From JAZKAR01 sp040389065 (GTDB taxonomy: Bacteria; Pseudomonadota; Gammaproteobacteria; Burkholderiales; Casimicrobiaceae), in the NCBI GenBank assembly GCA_040389065.1, contig JAZKAR010000001.1, positions 178,970 to 242,969 of the forward strand: a DNA stretch of 64,000 nucleotides, written 5' to 3'. The translations under genes and the position numbers were made by a program. The notes beneath the pieces were generated by a model. The model searched no databases. It worked only from the letters and a program-made list of their open reading frames with translations, and was not told the DNA's origin. Shown here one piece after another: positions 40,581 to 50,482 of the stretch; the stretch's first letter is position 1, and each line of letters opens with the position of its first letter.

Positions 40581-41492
40581 ATGAAAATATTATTTTTTTC
40601 TCATGATGGTAAGCTAGGTGATGCTATTTTACATACTTCTTTTGTGAAGGGAATAAAAGAAAGATTACCGAATGCACAGTTGTTTTGTACAACTGCTGGT
40701 GCAACATCTCAATTTTGGCAACGTGATAATCGTATTTCAAAATCTTGGGTATTCAATAAAAAAAATTTATGGGAAACTATTAAGTTTGCATGGATGCTTC
40801 GTTCAATAAAACTAGATTATATTATTGCCTGGAATCTGATTCGCGCAGAAAAGCTTCGCTTTCTCTGCTGGTTAGCTAATCCTAAATATGGAGTAAAAAT
40901 TTATACTATTTCAGATAATGAACATGCTTCTCAAAAAGAGTGGAAAGCATTATGTAATTTATTACCTGATGAATTATTTTTGCAACCTATTCCCTATGAT
41001 ATTCCGCTTCCGAAGCTAGCAAGAAAATGGGATAAAGAAGCTATTTTATTAAATTGTTTTGGTAATGATGAAAGACGCTCTTTACTTCTTAATGAGGCAT
41101 TATTTTTGATTAAAGAAATTAATAGAGTAATGCCTAAAGTGAAAATTTATTTAACCTATATTGATCGAAATCAAGATTTTGTAAAAAAAATTATAGAGCG
41201 AAATGAATGTAAGCAAATAGAAGAAGTAAACTGTCAAGATGATATAGATCGGCTGGTTTCATTATGTGTGCATGTAAAAGTAGTTATTACTCCAGATACC
41301 AGTATAGTGCATTTAGCCTCAACATTTAATTGCCCCGTGATTGCTATTTTTAAAAAGGATCCTATTTTAATAACTAATTGGGCACCAAAATCGTCCAATT
41401 ATATTATTGTCCAGTCAAAGCAAAATGAAAATATACACGGATTTTCTATAGAAGAAGTAGTTAAATCACTTCATGAGCTTTACAAATATTAA
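40581..41492 (+). CDS. Glycosyltransferase family 9 (heptosyltransferase-like)
   Basis: The start at 40581 gives MKILFFSHDGKLGDAILHTSFVKGIKERLP, the family 9 N-terminus, with GGAAGGG just upstream. The 303-residue protein ends with the nucleotide-sugar site VVITPDTSIVHLASTFNCPVIAIF (about residues 235-258), the hallmark of ADP-heptose transferases. It probably adds a sugar to the LPS core or a related glycan. The gene is markedly AT-rich, with many A-runs, unlike icd next door, suggesting acquisition. It is read together with the next glycosyltransferase 52 bases on. Confidence 0.85.
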   Translation: MKILFFSHDGKLGDAILHTSFVKGIKERLPNAQLFCTTAGATSQFWQRDNRISKSWVFNKKNLWETIKFAWMLRSIKLDYIIAWNLIRAEKLRFLCWLANPKYGVKIYTISDNEHASQKEWKALCNLLPDELFLQPIPYDIPLPKLARKWDKEAILLNCFGNDERRSLLLNEALFLIKEINRVMPKVKIYLTYIDRNQDFVKKIIERNECKQIEEVNCQDDIDRLVSLCVHVKVVITPDTSIVHLASTFNCPVIAIFKKDPILITNWAPKSSNYIIVQSKQNENIHGFSIEEVVKSLHELYKY

Positions 41493-41544
41493 AATTTTTG
41501 AGTGATACATTAGTTTCTTACTAGTCTTAAATTGGAGATTGAGT

Positions 41545-42804
41545 TTGCGTAAAAAATGGATAATTATTTCCTATTTTTCTAATATAAATAATAACCCTGC
41601 CTCAATTCATATAGATGATCGATTTAAAATTCTTATTGAAAATGAAGTTGATTGCTATTTGGTTTCATCAATTATAGGTAAAAAATATTCAGGATTTTTT
41701 CATGTTCGTACTCCTTCTTTATCAGTTTCAGGATTACGTTATGAGCTTAGATTTTTTTTAAGAAGTAAAATAGAAAGTAAGATATTTTATAATTTAATTC
41801 TAAGCATTATTATGATAATTTTTTCGCCCTTTCTGTTAATAGAATTTCTTTTGACAAGAAATTTCTTTTTGCAATTAAATTTATCATGGTCTTGGGCAAT
41901 TACTGGGGGATTGGTTGCAGCATGGATTATATGGAAAAAAAATATAGATATTATTTATAGCACAGGGGGAAGTGTTTCAAGCCAAACGGCAGCATGGATT
42001 GCATCAAGGCTAACAGGCAAGCCCTGGATCTCAGAAATGCAGGATCCCTTAACACACTTATATAATAAAAATAGACCAGCAGAATTAAGATTTAATTTAT
42101 GGGTCGAAAAAAAAATTGCACAACAAGCTAAAAAAATGATTTTTCTTACTGAAAATGCAGTAGCAGCATCAAAAAAGCGTATTCCCATATATGCAAATAA
42201 AATAATAGTTTTGCGTCCAGGGCTTAAAAAAATAAATACGATTGATAGTTCACAACAAACACAATTAAAATTTATTCATCTAGGAACATTAGATGGAACA
42301 AGAAATCTTACAGGTTTTTTAGATGGAATGACGATTGTATGCAAAGGTTCTTCTTTACAGTGGTCTTTAGAATTATATGGACATATTGGCAAAAATATTA
42401 CTAAAGAAATTGATCGTTTTAAGCAAAATGCAAATATTAAAAAATTTGGTAAAATAAGCCGAGAAAAAAGCTTAGATTTGATGTGTAGTGGAGCAATCTT
42501 ACTTTTAATTCAAAATTTATCTGAAGAATCTCATGAGACCATACCATCAAAAGTTTATGAGTATTTACAAAGTGGAAGATTGATTTTAGGGCTTATTTAT
42601 CAGAATACTGAGCTAAGGGATTTATTATGTTCTCATGGTCATTATGTTGCTGAGGTAAATAATCCACAAGCAATTGCTGAGGCTATTGATAAAATTTTTT
42701 TACGATTTCAACAAGCTAAACTCCATTCAGATATTAAACCATATACTTACACGGTTGAAGATTCTGTTAAGCGACTTATTGAAATAGCTAATGATGATAG
42801 TTAA
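41545..42804 (+). CDS. Glycosyltransferase family 4
   Basis: A GT-B glycosyltransferase of 419 residues. The N-terminal domain has a hydrophobic patch (IMIIFSPFLLIEFLL) that may attach it to the membrane. The C-terminal half has FIHLGTLDGTRNLTGFLDGM and the donor-binding HETIPSKVYEYLQSGRLILGL, whose glutamate motif is typical of family 4. The TTG at 41545 is chosen because GGAG lies 7 bases before it; a TTG at 41539 is too close to that site. The gene is very AT-rich, like its neighbour. It ends 8 bases before the 3' end of cysE on the other strand. Confidence 0.82.
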   Translation: MRKKWIIISYFSNINNNPASIHIDDRFKILIENEVDCYLVSSIIGKKYSGFFHVRTPSLSVSGLRYELRFFLRSKIESKIFYNLILSIIMIIFSPFLLIEFLLTRNFFLQLNLSWSWAITGGLVAAWIIWKKNIDIIYSTGGSVSSQTAAWIASRLTGKPWISEMQDPLTHLYNKNRPAELRFNLWVEKKIAQQAKKMIFLTENAVAASKKRIPIYANKIIVLRPGLKKINTIDSSQQTQLKFIHLGTLDGTRNLTGFLDGMTIVCKGSSLQWSLELYGHIGKNITKEIDRFKQNANIKKFGKISREKSLDLMCSGAILLLIQNLSEESHETIPSKVYEYLQSGRLILGLIYQNTELRDLLCSHGHYVAEVNNPQAIAEAIDKIFLRFQQAKLHSDIKPYTYTVEDSVKRLIEIANDDS

Positions 42805-42812
42805 AGTAAATA

Positions 42813-43490
42813 CTATTTTCTTTCTAAAGCCTCAATACGGTCTAAAAGCTCTTGAAGAGTCTGCTGAACAGGGTCAGGCATTGAGGCGCCAGTGCCATAA
42901 GCTGCAAATGGATGTGCTGGGGTTAATGGTTTTTCTGAGGATGTTGATTCTGATGTTTTGTCTAGTTTGCTTTCGACTCGATTAGATGAAAGTATTCGTG
43001 CAGGTATTCCTACAGCCGTCGCTGAGGCAGGCACAGAATTAACAACAACAGCATTTGAGCCAATTTTTGCATCCATACCAATGGTTATAGGGCCTAATAC
43101 TTTTGCTCCCGCACCTACGACTACCCCAGCCTCTAACGTAGGATGACGCTTGCCAGGTGAAAGGCTTGTGCCACCCAGTGTTACTCCCTGATACAGCGTA
43201 CAGTCTTCTCCGACTATAGTCGTTTCGCCAATGACAACCCCCATTCCATGGTCTATAAAAACTCTTCTTCCTATTTGTGCACCTGGATGGATTTCTATAC
43301 CCGTCATAAAACGCCCTATAGAGGAAATCCATCGAGCAAATAAAAAGAACTTATGATTCCAAAGTGCATGGGAAAAGCGATGAATCATAAGAGCATGTAT
43401 ACCGGGATAACATAAAATAACCTCAAAAATAGATCGGGCAGCAGGGTCTCGATCTCTAACTGCTTGTATATCTTCAAGCCATCTATGCAT
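42813..43490 (-). CDS. cysE: Serine O-acetyltransferase
   Basis: CysE makes O-acetylserine for cysteine synthesis. The trimeric left-handed beta-helix is visible as hexapeptide repeats, with [23 protein letters not shown] carrying the active-site His. The N-terminal helical part ([28 protein letters not shown]) is typical of the short form. The start at 43490 has GGAG seven bases upstream; an ATG at 43508 would add six residues without a binding site. A charged tail follows the helix ([21 protein letters not shown]). It fits the nearby sulfate transporter genes functionally. Confidence 0.94.
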   Translation of the reverse strand: MHRWLEDIQAVRDRDPAARSIFEVILCYPGIHALMIHRFSHALWNHKFFLFARWISSIGRFMTGIEIHPGAQIGRRVFIDHGMGVVIGETTIVGEDCTLYQGVTLGGTSLSPGKRHPTLEAGVVVGAGAKVLGPITIGMDAKIGSNAVVVNSVPASATAVGIPARILSSNRVESKLDKTSESTSSEKPLTPAHPFAAYGTGASMPDPVQQTLQELLDRIEALERK

Positions 43491-43868
43491 AAAAAAGCTC
43501 CGGAACATACGTATATTTATAAATACGCAAACGTGATAAATTTTTTAAAATACTATTGAAGTAAACGATGTGGCAAAAATGAATGAATGTTATTAATAAA
43601 GCTTTATTAGGTCTTGCCTATGAAAAATGCAAAAAAATTTTAGATCTTCTATATTACTAAATACTTCATCAAAAGCCTATAAGGCTAGCTTTATAAGGTA
43701 ACAATGTTTAGAAAAAATTAAGCAGGTAGTATCAAATTGTGCGTGTAATATAGGTATTTTTGCTACTGAATAAATTAAAGGGTGTAAAAGAATTTTTAAA
43801 AGTGTATTTAAAATGTACCCTCTCGCTCGAATGTAATTATAATCTTTCGATTCTACTTCTTTTTTATA
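43491..43868. other. Intergenic region between cysE and the PBP1a gene
   Basis: The two genes diverge, so promoters for both must lie here. A perfect 16-bp palindrome TAATAAAGCTTTATTA is at 43594-43609 and could be an operator. No gene or RNA is recognised. Confidence 0.35.
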
Positions 43869-46298
43869 GTGGCTATGAAACGCTTCTTTGTCTATCTTGC
43901 TTGGGTGGTAGGGGGCAGCTGTGTGGTCGGGGCTGCTGTGGTTGGTTTCATGGCAATGATCGCCTACACGCAATTGCCTAGTTTATCGTTAGTGACGAAC
44001 TACCAGCCTAAGGTTCCCTTGCGAATATTTAGTATCGAGGGTGAGTTAATTGGTGAGTTTGGTCTTGAACGCCGCCAGGTTGTGCGTATACAAGATGTAC
44101 CTCCACTAATGAAAAATGCCATTCTTGCTGCAGAAGATGCTCGTTTTTATGAGCATAGCGGCGTTGATTTTGTCGGCGTTGGTAGAGCTGTACTTGCTAA
44201 TTTGCGCGGGCATCAACAAGGTGCCGGCACGATTACGATGCAAGTGGCGCGAGAATTCTTTTTAACACGAGAGAAAAAGATTAGCCGCAAAGTAAATGAA
44301 ATTTTGCTGGCATATCGTATTGAAGCTGCGCTTTCAAAAGATCAAATTTTAGAGCTTTATATCAATCAAATTCACTTAGGCCAGCGCTCGTATGGGTTTT
44401 CTGCTGCTGCCCAAACGTATTTTGGAAAATCATTAAAGGCGTTAACACCTGCTGATGCTGCAATGTTAGCAGGCTTACCTAAAGCCCCTTCTCGCGATAA
44501 TCCTATTGCAAACCCTAAGCGTGCCATGGTACGTCGTAATTATATTTTACAACGTATGTATCAGCTACATTTCATTACTCAGGATGAGTACGAAGCTGCT
44601 GTTAAAGAGCCTGCTGTTCCTGAGCATCAAGTCGTAGATTTAAATCGACATACTGAATATGTATCAGAAATGGTTCGCCAAGCATTATTTGATAATTTTG
44701 GTGAGGCTGCCTATGAAAAGGGCTACCAAGTTCATACTACTATTCGCAAGGCTGACCAGGAGTCTGCCTATAACGCAGTTAGACGTGGAGTGATGGAATA
44801 TGATTATCGCCATGGGTACCGTGGCCCAGAACACTTTTTTACGCTACCGTCTAATCTTGAAGAAGCAGAGTCAACGATTGAGAAAATTTTCGCAGGAAAA
44901 GTAGATGAGAAAAATATCGTTGATCATGAAGATTTACGCCCTGCAATTGTATTAAGTGCAAGTGCCTCGCACGTTCGTGCTATGTTACCAGACGGGCAAA
45001 CGCTCGATTTGAAGGGTAATGCCCTACGTTTTGTGCGTCGGGCATTAGGCTCTTCAGCGCCCGGTACTATTCGATTGCGTAGAGGTGCTTTGATTCGTGT
45101 GATTAATGAGAATGATGGATGGTCAATTAGTCAGATGCCAAATGTAGAGGCTGCACTGATTGCGCTATCGCCTGATGATGGTTCTATTCGTGCGCTCGTA
45201 GGCGGATTTGATTTTAGCCATAATAAGTTTAATCATGTTACTCAAGCTGAGCGTCAGCCAGGTTCTAGTTTTAAGCCATTCATTTATTCTGCAGCGCTTG
45301 AGAAAGGGTTTGGTCCTTCTACGATTATTAATGATTCACCTCTTTCCATTGATGATGGCAGTAATGGAGTTTGGGAGCCTAAAAACTATGATGGGCATTA
45401 TGAAGGCCCTATGAAAATGCGCACGGCTCTCATGAAATCTAAGAATATGGTGTCCATTCGAATTCTACAGTCTATAACGCCATCCTATGCCCAAGAATAC
45501 ATTAAGCATTTTGGGTTTAACCCTCAAAAGCATCCTGCTTATTTAACAATGGCATTAGGAGCAGGAACGGTAACTCCATTGCAGATGGCTAATGCGTATG
45601 CAGTATTTGCAAATCAAGGGCATCGTGTTACGCCACACTTGATTACGAAAGTGCTTGACCAGCAAGGCCGCGTTTTATGGGAACCTGCGTATGTGCAAGC
45701 TGGTAAAAATGCACCGCGCGCCATAGACGCAAGAAATGCATTTATCATGACAGATATGCTTCAAGATGTAGTGCGGGCGGGAACAGCAACAAAAGCAATG
45801 AAACTTGGTCGGCATGATTTAGCAGGTAAAACAGGAACAACAAACGAAAGTAATGATGCTTGGTTTTGCGGCTATAACGCCTCACTTGTTGCGATTGCCT
45901 GGATTGGATTTGATCAACCCAGAAGCTTGGGTGCTAAAGAAACAGGGGGGGCAGCAGCACTTCCTATTTGGATTAATTACATGGCGAAAGCTTTAAAGGG
46001 TATTCCAGAAAAAGAAAGAACGGTACCTGAAGGAGTTTTAGAGGTGGGTGGAGATTATTACTATAACGAGTTTCCGCCACATAGCGGTGGTGGCGGTAGC
46101 AGTAATGATAGTCTTGAGGAAGAAGATTTAACTGGAGGAGAAAACTCTTCAGAAATGTTTAATTCTGAAAATAATCGCTCAGAGCCTGTAGATCCTGATC
46201 ATGATAGTGAGAGTAGTGCGCCTCCGCCTGCTGCTCCTTCAGCACCTACCAGAAGTCGGAACAATGGAGGAGGAGATCATGAAACTTTAGGGTTTTAA
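43869..46298 (+). CDS. mrcA: Penicillin-binding protein 1A, bifunctional
   Basis: The inner-membrane enzyme both polymerises and cross-links peptidoglycan. After one membrane segment (about residues 6-30) the glycosyltransferase domain shows EDARFYEHSGVDFVGVGRA, then GAGTITMQVARE and NEILLAYRIE. An OB-like insert follows, then the transpeptidase with PGSSFKPFIY (catalytic Ser in SFK), the SKN motif in LMKSKNMVS, and KTGTTNESNDAWFCG. The 809-residue protein ends in a low-complexity tail rich in Gly, Ser, Glu and Pro. The start could be GTG at 43869 or ATG at 43875. A terminator follows. Confidence 0.96.
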   Translation: MAMKRFFVYLAWVVGGSCVVGAAVVGFMAMIAYTQLPSLSLVTNYQPKVPLRIFSIEGELIGEFGLERRQVVRIQDVPPLMKNAILAAEDARFYEHSGVDFVGVGRAVLANLRGHQQGAGTITMQVAREFFLTREKKISRKVNEILLAYRIEAALSKDQILELYINQIHLGQRSYGFSAAAQTYFGKSLKALTPADAAMLAGLPKAPSRDNPIANPKRAMVRRNYILQRMYQLHFITQDEYEAAVKEPAVPEHQVVDLNRHTEYVSEMVRQALFDNFGEAAYEKGYQVHTTIRKADQESAYNAVRRGVMEYDYRHGYRGPEHFFTLPSNLEEAESTIEKIFAGKVDEKNIVDHEDLRPAIVLSASASHVRAMLPDGQTLDLKGNALRFVRRALGSSAPGTIRLRRGALIRVINENDGWSISQMPNVEAALIALSPDDGSIRALVGGFDFSHNKFNHVTQAERQPGSSFKPFIYSAALEKGFGPSTIINDSPLSIDDGSNGVWEPKNYDGHYEGPMKMRTALMKSKNMVSIRILQSITPSYAQEYIKHFGFNPQKHPAYLTMALGAGTVTPLQMANAYAVFANQGHRVTPHLITKVLDQQGRVLWEPAYVQAGKNAPRAIDARNAFIMTDMLQDVVRAGTATKAMKLGRHDLAGKTGTTNESNDAWFCGYNASLVAIAWIGFDQPRSLGAKETGGAAALPIWINYMAKALKGIPEKERTVPEGVLEVGGDYYYNEFPPHSGGGGSSNDSLEEEDLTGGENSSEMFNSENNRSEPVDPDHDSESSAPPPAAPSAPTRSRNNGGGDHETLGF

Positions 46299-46330
46299 TT
46301 AAGGCATCTCATTACGCGATTAAATATAAA

Positions 46331-46368
46331 AGCCATTAGTACAATGTGTGTGCTAGTGGCTTTTTTTT
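46331..46368 (+). terminator. Rho-independent terminator after mrcA
   Basis: GCCATTAGTAC pairs with GTGCTAGTGGC (two G-U or mismatched positions) and is followed by eight T. It is 33 bases past the mrcA stop. Confidence 0.85.
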
Positions 46369-46510
46369 ATGCAGCGAAGAAAAGCATTTTTTCTTTTCAG
46401 AATGAGAAGAGAAGCCATAATGGTAGCTTCTAGGCATGATTATGAAGAAGGGCGATGTTGATAGGGGTAAAATACGTTATTTATTCTCAGGTTTTAGGGG
46501 TGATAAATCA

Positions 46511-47236
46511 CTAGGTATTTAAATCGAGAAAGTTTCGTACAAACTCAGTGGCAGGGGCAGCTTTAACTTCTTCTGGTGTTCCAATTTGCTCAATATGCCC
46601 ATGATTCATCAATACAACACGATCAGCGACTTCAAATGCTTCTTCCTGATCGTGTGTTACAAATATTGAAGTAATGTGCAAATCATCGTGTAAACGGCGA
46701 AGCCATTGTCTTAATTCTTTTCTGACTTTAGCATCTAAAGCGCCAAAAGGTTCATCTAACAGTAATACTCTAGGTTCAACAGCTAAAGCACGCGCAAGAG
46801 CAATCCGTTGCCGTTGCCCTCCTGATAATTGTGCAGGAAACCTATCTGCTAACCAATCAAGTTGAACAAGGCTAAGCAATTCGTGTACTTTTTTATGAAT
46901 AACTGGCTCTGTAGGACGAATTTTTTTTGGTTTAACTCGTAAACCAAAGGCTACATTATCAAAAACATTCATATGCTTAAAGAGGGCATAATGCTGAAAT
47001 ACAAAGCCGACCTGACGTTCTCTTACATGAGTATCTGATGCATCTTCTCCATCGAGAAGAACAACTCCATTATCTGCAAATTCTAATCCGGCAATAATTC
47101 TGAGTAAGCTTGTTTTTCCGCACCCTGAAGGGCCTAATAAAGCAACAAGTTCACCAGTAGGAAACTCTAACGATACATTATCTAAAGCGATAAAATTTCC
47201 AAAGCGTTTTTGGATATTATCAACGCGAATACTCAT
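46511..47236 (-). CDS. cysA: Sulfate/thiosulfate ABC transporter ATP-binding protein, short form
   Basis: CysA powers sulfate and thiosulfate import. It has Walker A GPSGCGKT (residues 35-42), the signature [15 protein letters not shown] (137-151), Walker B RVLLLDEP (156-163) and the switch histidine in FVTHDQEEA. It ends at residue 241, right after the ATPase domain, in [11 protein letters not shown]. Typical CysA proteins run to about 350 residues with a regulatory C-terminal domain, which is missing here; all frames close within a few codons of the stop. It follows cysW by 46 bases, last of the transporter genes. Confidence 0.93.
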   Translation of the reverse strand: MSIRVDNIQKRFGNFIALDNVSLEFPTGELVALLGPSGCGKTSLLRIIAGLEFADNGVVLLDGEDASDTHVRERQVGFVFQHYALFKHMNVFDNVAFGLRVKPKKIRPTEPVIHKKVHELLSLVQLDWLADRFPAQLSGGQRQRIALARALAVEPRVLLLDEPFGALDAKVRKELRQWLRRLHDDLHITSIFVTHDQEEAFEVADRVVLMNHGHIEQIGTPEEVKAAPATEFVRNFLDLNT

Positions 47237-47282
47237 GGTGATTCCTTAATATTTTTACCTACATATCTACATACGGGATAGT

Positions 47283-48194
47283 TTATTGGGCGGGTAGATT
47301 GTTATCTAATAATTGAAGCTGATTTTGCTTCCATTCAACATAGCTTTTAATGATCAGTGTTATTAATGCAAGCAATGCAAGAATAGAAGCAGAAGCAAAG
47401 GCAGCAGTAGAGTTATATTCGTTATAAAGCACTTCAATATGTAAGGGTAATGTATTAGTGAGGCCTCGAATATGGCCTGATACTACAGATACAGCGCCAA
47501 ATTCTCCCATAGCACGTGCATTAGATAGTACAACCCCGTAAATTAATCCCCATTTGATATTAGGCAGGGTAATGTACCAAAAGGTTTGCCATCCATTTGC
47601 ACCCAACACAAGGGCGGCTTCTTCTTCATCTTTTCCTTGAGCTTGCATTAAAGGAATCAATTCGCGTGCTACAAAAGGAAAGGTAACAAAAACAGTTGCG
47701 AGAACAATTCCGGGAACTGCAAAAATAATTTTTATATCATGAGCAGATAACCAAGTGCCAAACCAACCCTGCGCTCCAAACATTAATACGTACATTAACC
47801 CAGCAATCACAGGAGAAACTGAAAACGGCAAGTCGATAAGCGTAATTAAAAAATGTTTACCGCGAAAGTCAAATTTTGCAATGGCCCATGCCGCTGATAT
47901 ACCAAAAACAGCATTTAACGGTACAGCAATGACAGTCGCTAAAAGCGTAAGCTTCAAGGCAGAGAAGGTATCAGGGTCTGTTAAAGCAAGTAAATATCCT
48001 GAAAAACCCTTCTTTAAAGCTTCGGTAAATACAACGACGAGAGGCATCAACAAAAATAAAGCGAAAAAGCTTAACGCCAAAATTAAAAGGGTAATTTTTA
48101 CCCATTGAGCATCACGTGTTGCATTTTTGGCTTCATAAATGGTGTGTGAGGTTGTTATTTTTTTTTTGATGGGAGAGGAGGCTACTGAGTTCAT
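47283..48194 (-). CDS. cysW: Sulfate ABC transporter permease CysW
   Basis: The second membrane subunit of the sulfate importer, 303 residues with about six membrane segments. The permease loop that docks on CysA is [30 protein letters not shown] near residue 190, and [15 protein letters not shown] is the conserved CysW stretch. Its ATG overlaps the cysT stop by four bases, so translation is probably coupled. The N-terminus up to about residue 30 is polar and cytoplasmic. Confidence 0.95.
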   Translation of the reverse strand: MNSVASSPIKKKITTSHTIYEAKNATRDAQWVKITLLILALSFFALFLLMPLVVVFTEALKKGFSGYLLALTDPDTFSALKLTLLATVIAVPLNAVFGISAAWAIAKFDFRGKHFLITLIDLPFSVSPVIAGLMYVLMFGAQGWFGTWLSAHDIKIIFAVPGIVLATVFVTFPFVARELIPLMQAQGKDEEEAALVLGANGWQTFWYITLPNIKWGLIYGVVLSNARAMGEFGAVSVVSGHIRGLTNTLPLHIEVLYNEYNSTAAFASASILALLALITLIIKSYVEWKQNQLQLLDNNLPAQ

Positions 48195-49036
48195 GAGGGG
48201 CTTCTTCCCGTGTGTTTATCTGTCCAGGCTTGCAAACAATTTATGGCTAAAAGCAATACAAAAGAAAACAGCAGCATGACAATAGCAATAGCAGTAGCGC
48301 CTGAATAATCATATTGTTCAAGTTTAGTAATAATAAGCAAAGGAGTAATCTCAGAAATCATAGGAATGTTTCCAGCAATAAAGATGACTGAGCCATATTC
48401 GCCAACTGCACGCGCGAATGCTAACGCGAATCCGGTAAGAATTGCGGGAAGCAATACAGGAAAAATGACCAATCTAAAAATCTGCCAACGCTGTGCTCCA
48501 AGACTAGCGGCTGCTTCTTCAAGTTCAGTTTCTAAATCTTCAAGAATAGGCTCTACAGTTCTGACTACGAAAGGAATACCTATAAAAACGAGGGCTACCC
48601 ATATTCCTAAAGGTTTAAATGCAACCTGAATATCCCATCTTTGAAGAATTTGACCAATCCATCCATTTGGGGCGTAAAGAGCAGTAAGTGCAATGCCTGC
48701 AACAGCCGTAGGCAAAGCAAAAGGGATATCAACTAAAGCATCAACTATTTTTTTTCCAGGAAAACTATAGCGTACTAATACCCACGCCAAAATCACACCA
48801 AAAAAAGTGTTGATAGTAGCAGCGCCTAAGGCAGTAATAAAACTTAGTTTGTAAGAGGCAATGACGCGAGGTGTAGTCACTGTATCCCAGAACGCAGGCC
48901 AACTTAATAACGTTGTTTTTGCAAATACTGCTGATAAAGGTACCAAGACAATCAAGGATAAATAGATTAACGTGATGCCTAAAGCTAAAGGAAAACCAGG
49001 AAGTACGCGAGAATAAGGACGTTTAAATAGTGGCAT
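48191..49036 (-). CDS. cysT: Sulfate ABC transporter permease CysT
   Basis: First membrane subunit of the sulfate importer (also called CysU), 281 residues with six membrane segments. The docking loop [30 protein letters not shown] is near residue 180, and [20 protein letters not shown] follows. It precedes cysW with a four-base overlap. The upstream gene for the binding protein is 323 bases away, with a nested hairpin between. Confidence 0.95.
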   Translation of the reverse strand: MPLFKRPYSRVLPGFPLALGITLIYLSLIVLVPLSAVFAKTTLLSWPAFWDTVTTPRVIASYKLSFITALGAATINTFFGVILAWVLVRYSFPGKKIVDALVDIPFALPTAVAGIALTALYAPNGWIGQILQRWDIQVAFKPLGIWVALVFIGIPFVVRTVEPILEDLETELEEAAASLGAQRWQIFRLVIFPVLLPAILTGFALAFARAVGEYGSVIFIAGNIPMISEITPLLIITKLEQYDYSGATAIAIVMLLFSFVLLLAINCLQAWTDKHTGRSPS

Positions 49037-49100
49037 ATAAAGTGATTCTCAATAAGTATATATAACATGGCATATTTAATTTTATTTACGCTGGTGGCTC

Positions 49101-49138
49101 TTCAAGCCGGAGTTTATACTCCAAATCTTCAGCTTGAA
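49101..49138. other. Nested hairpin between sbp and cysT
   Basis: TTCAAGC (49101-49107) pairs with GCTTGAA (49132-49138), enclosing an inner stem GGAGT/ACTCC (49109-49113 and 49118-49122). It lies in the 323-base gap after the binding-protein gene. No other gene is seen in this gap. It could stabilise the sbp part of the mRNA or reduce read-through to the permease genes. Confidence 0.5.
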
Positions 49139-49359
49139 GAACTACTAGTATCTATTAAGAAAGTTATATATGCCTAGTAAACACAGTAAATTTTTTAAAA
49201 TGATTTCTTAAGCTTAAACTATTTTAAATAGAACTTACACCCACTATATTTATTATGCATTGAAGGTATAGCTTGCATCGTTATACTTTGCAGCAAACGA
49301 TTGGAAATAAGTTCTACTAAAGAATTAATTATGTATTTTTTTAAAATTGAGAAAACAGC

Positions 49360-50367
49360 TTAGCGACGTGTTGTAATTTGATCAAATATGGCTCCGTCAG
49401 CAAAATGTGCTTTATGTGCTTTACTCCAGCCACCAAATACATTCTCAATCGTAAATAAATTGACTGTAGAAAACTGTTTAGCAAAATTTGCTGATATTTT
49501 TTTGTCTTGAGGCCGGTAATAATTTTGTGCTGCAATTGTTTGGCCTTCAGCACTATATAAGTAATTTAAATAGGCTTCAGCAACTTTTCGTGTGCCTCGT
49601 TTATCAACGACTTTATCAACCAAGGTTACAGGCGGTTCAGCTAAAATAGAAAGGGAAGGGGTAACAATCGTAAACTTATCAGGCCCCAACTCTTTAGTGG
49701 CTAAATACGCTTCGTTTTCCCAAGTGATTAAAACATCACCTATTCCACGCTCTGTAAATGTTGTTAGTGCTCCTCGTGCTCCTGAATCTAGCACCTTGAC
49801 GTTACCAAACAGTTTCTGCACAAATTCACGGGCAGTTGTATCATTACCATTCGGTTGCTTTAAAGCATAGCCCCAGGCCGCTAAATAATTCCAGCGGGCT
49901 CCCCCTGATGTCTTAGGATTAGGTGTAACAACATCAACGCCAGGGCGAATAAGATCGTTCCAATCTTTGATATTTTTGGGATTACCTTTTCTAACTAAAA
50001 AGACGACAGTTGAAGTATAAGGTGAGGAAGCATGAGGTAATCTTTTTTGCCAATCAGCAGGAATAAGATGAGATTTTTCATGGATTGAGTCAATATCATA
50101 GGCTAAGGCCAACGTAACAACGTCTGCTTCAAGGCCATCAATAACCGCACGGGCTTGTTTACCTGAGCCGCCGTGAGATTGCTTAACAGTTACAGTTTCA
50201 CCTGTTTTATTTTTCCAATATTTTGAAAAAGCGCTGTTAAAATCTTGATAAAGTTCTCTAGTAGGATCATACGATACATTGAGCAACGTTGTATCAGCAT
50301 AACTTAAAGATGTACTTAAGCTGAATAAAAAAACTAAACTGGCAAATTTGACACGAAAATTTTTCAT
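49360..50367 (-). CDS. sbp: Sulfate-binding periplasmic protein
   Basis: The periplasmic receptor that delivers sulfate to CysTWA. The start at 50367 gives a signal peptide ([26 protein letters not shown]) and has AAGGAT 8-13 bases upstream; an ATG at 50433 would hide it behind 22 unrelated residues. The 335-residue protein shows the family blocks [49 protein letters not shown], and [21 protein letters not shown]. It is first in the run sbp, cysT, cysW, cysA. Confidence 0.96.
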   Translation of the reverse strand: MKNFRVKFASLVFLFSLSTSLSYADTTLLNVSYDPTRELYQDFNSAFSKYWKNKTGETVTVKQSHGGSGKQARAVIDGLEADVVTLALAYDIDSIHEKSHLIPADWQKRLPHASSPYTSTVVFLVRKGNPKNIKDWNDLIRPGVDVVTPNPKTSGGARWNYLAAWGYALKQPNGNDTTAREFVQKLFGNVKVLDSGARGALTTFTERGIGDVLITWENEAYLATKELGPDKFTIVTPSLSILAEPPVTLVDKVVDKRGTRKVAEAYLNYLYSAEGQTIAAQNYYRPQDKKISANFAKQFSTVNLFTIENVFGGWSKAHKAHFADGAIFDQITTRR

Positions 50368-50482
50368 AACGCTTATCCTTTTAATATAATTCATAAGGTT
50401 AATGTAGCATTGATTGTTTATTCTATTAAGCAATAAAAAATGATTTGTATATTCTTATTTTAGATATAAGGTTGTGTAACAC

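Noticed and set aside
43039..43332. Minus-strand frame of 97 codons within cysE
   Set aside because: Alternative frame of the hexapeptide-repeat gene, which gives it a repetitive but unrelated look.
47755..48108. Plus-strand open reading frame of 117 codons opposite cysW
   Set aside because: Shadow of the permease gene; its composition mirrors the complement of membrane-helix codons.
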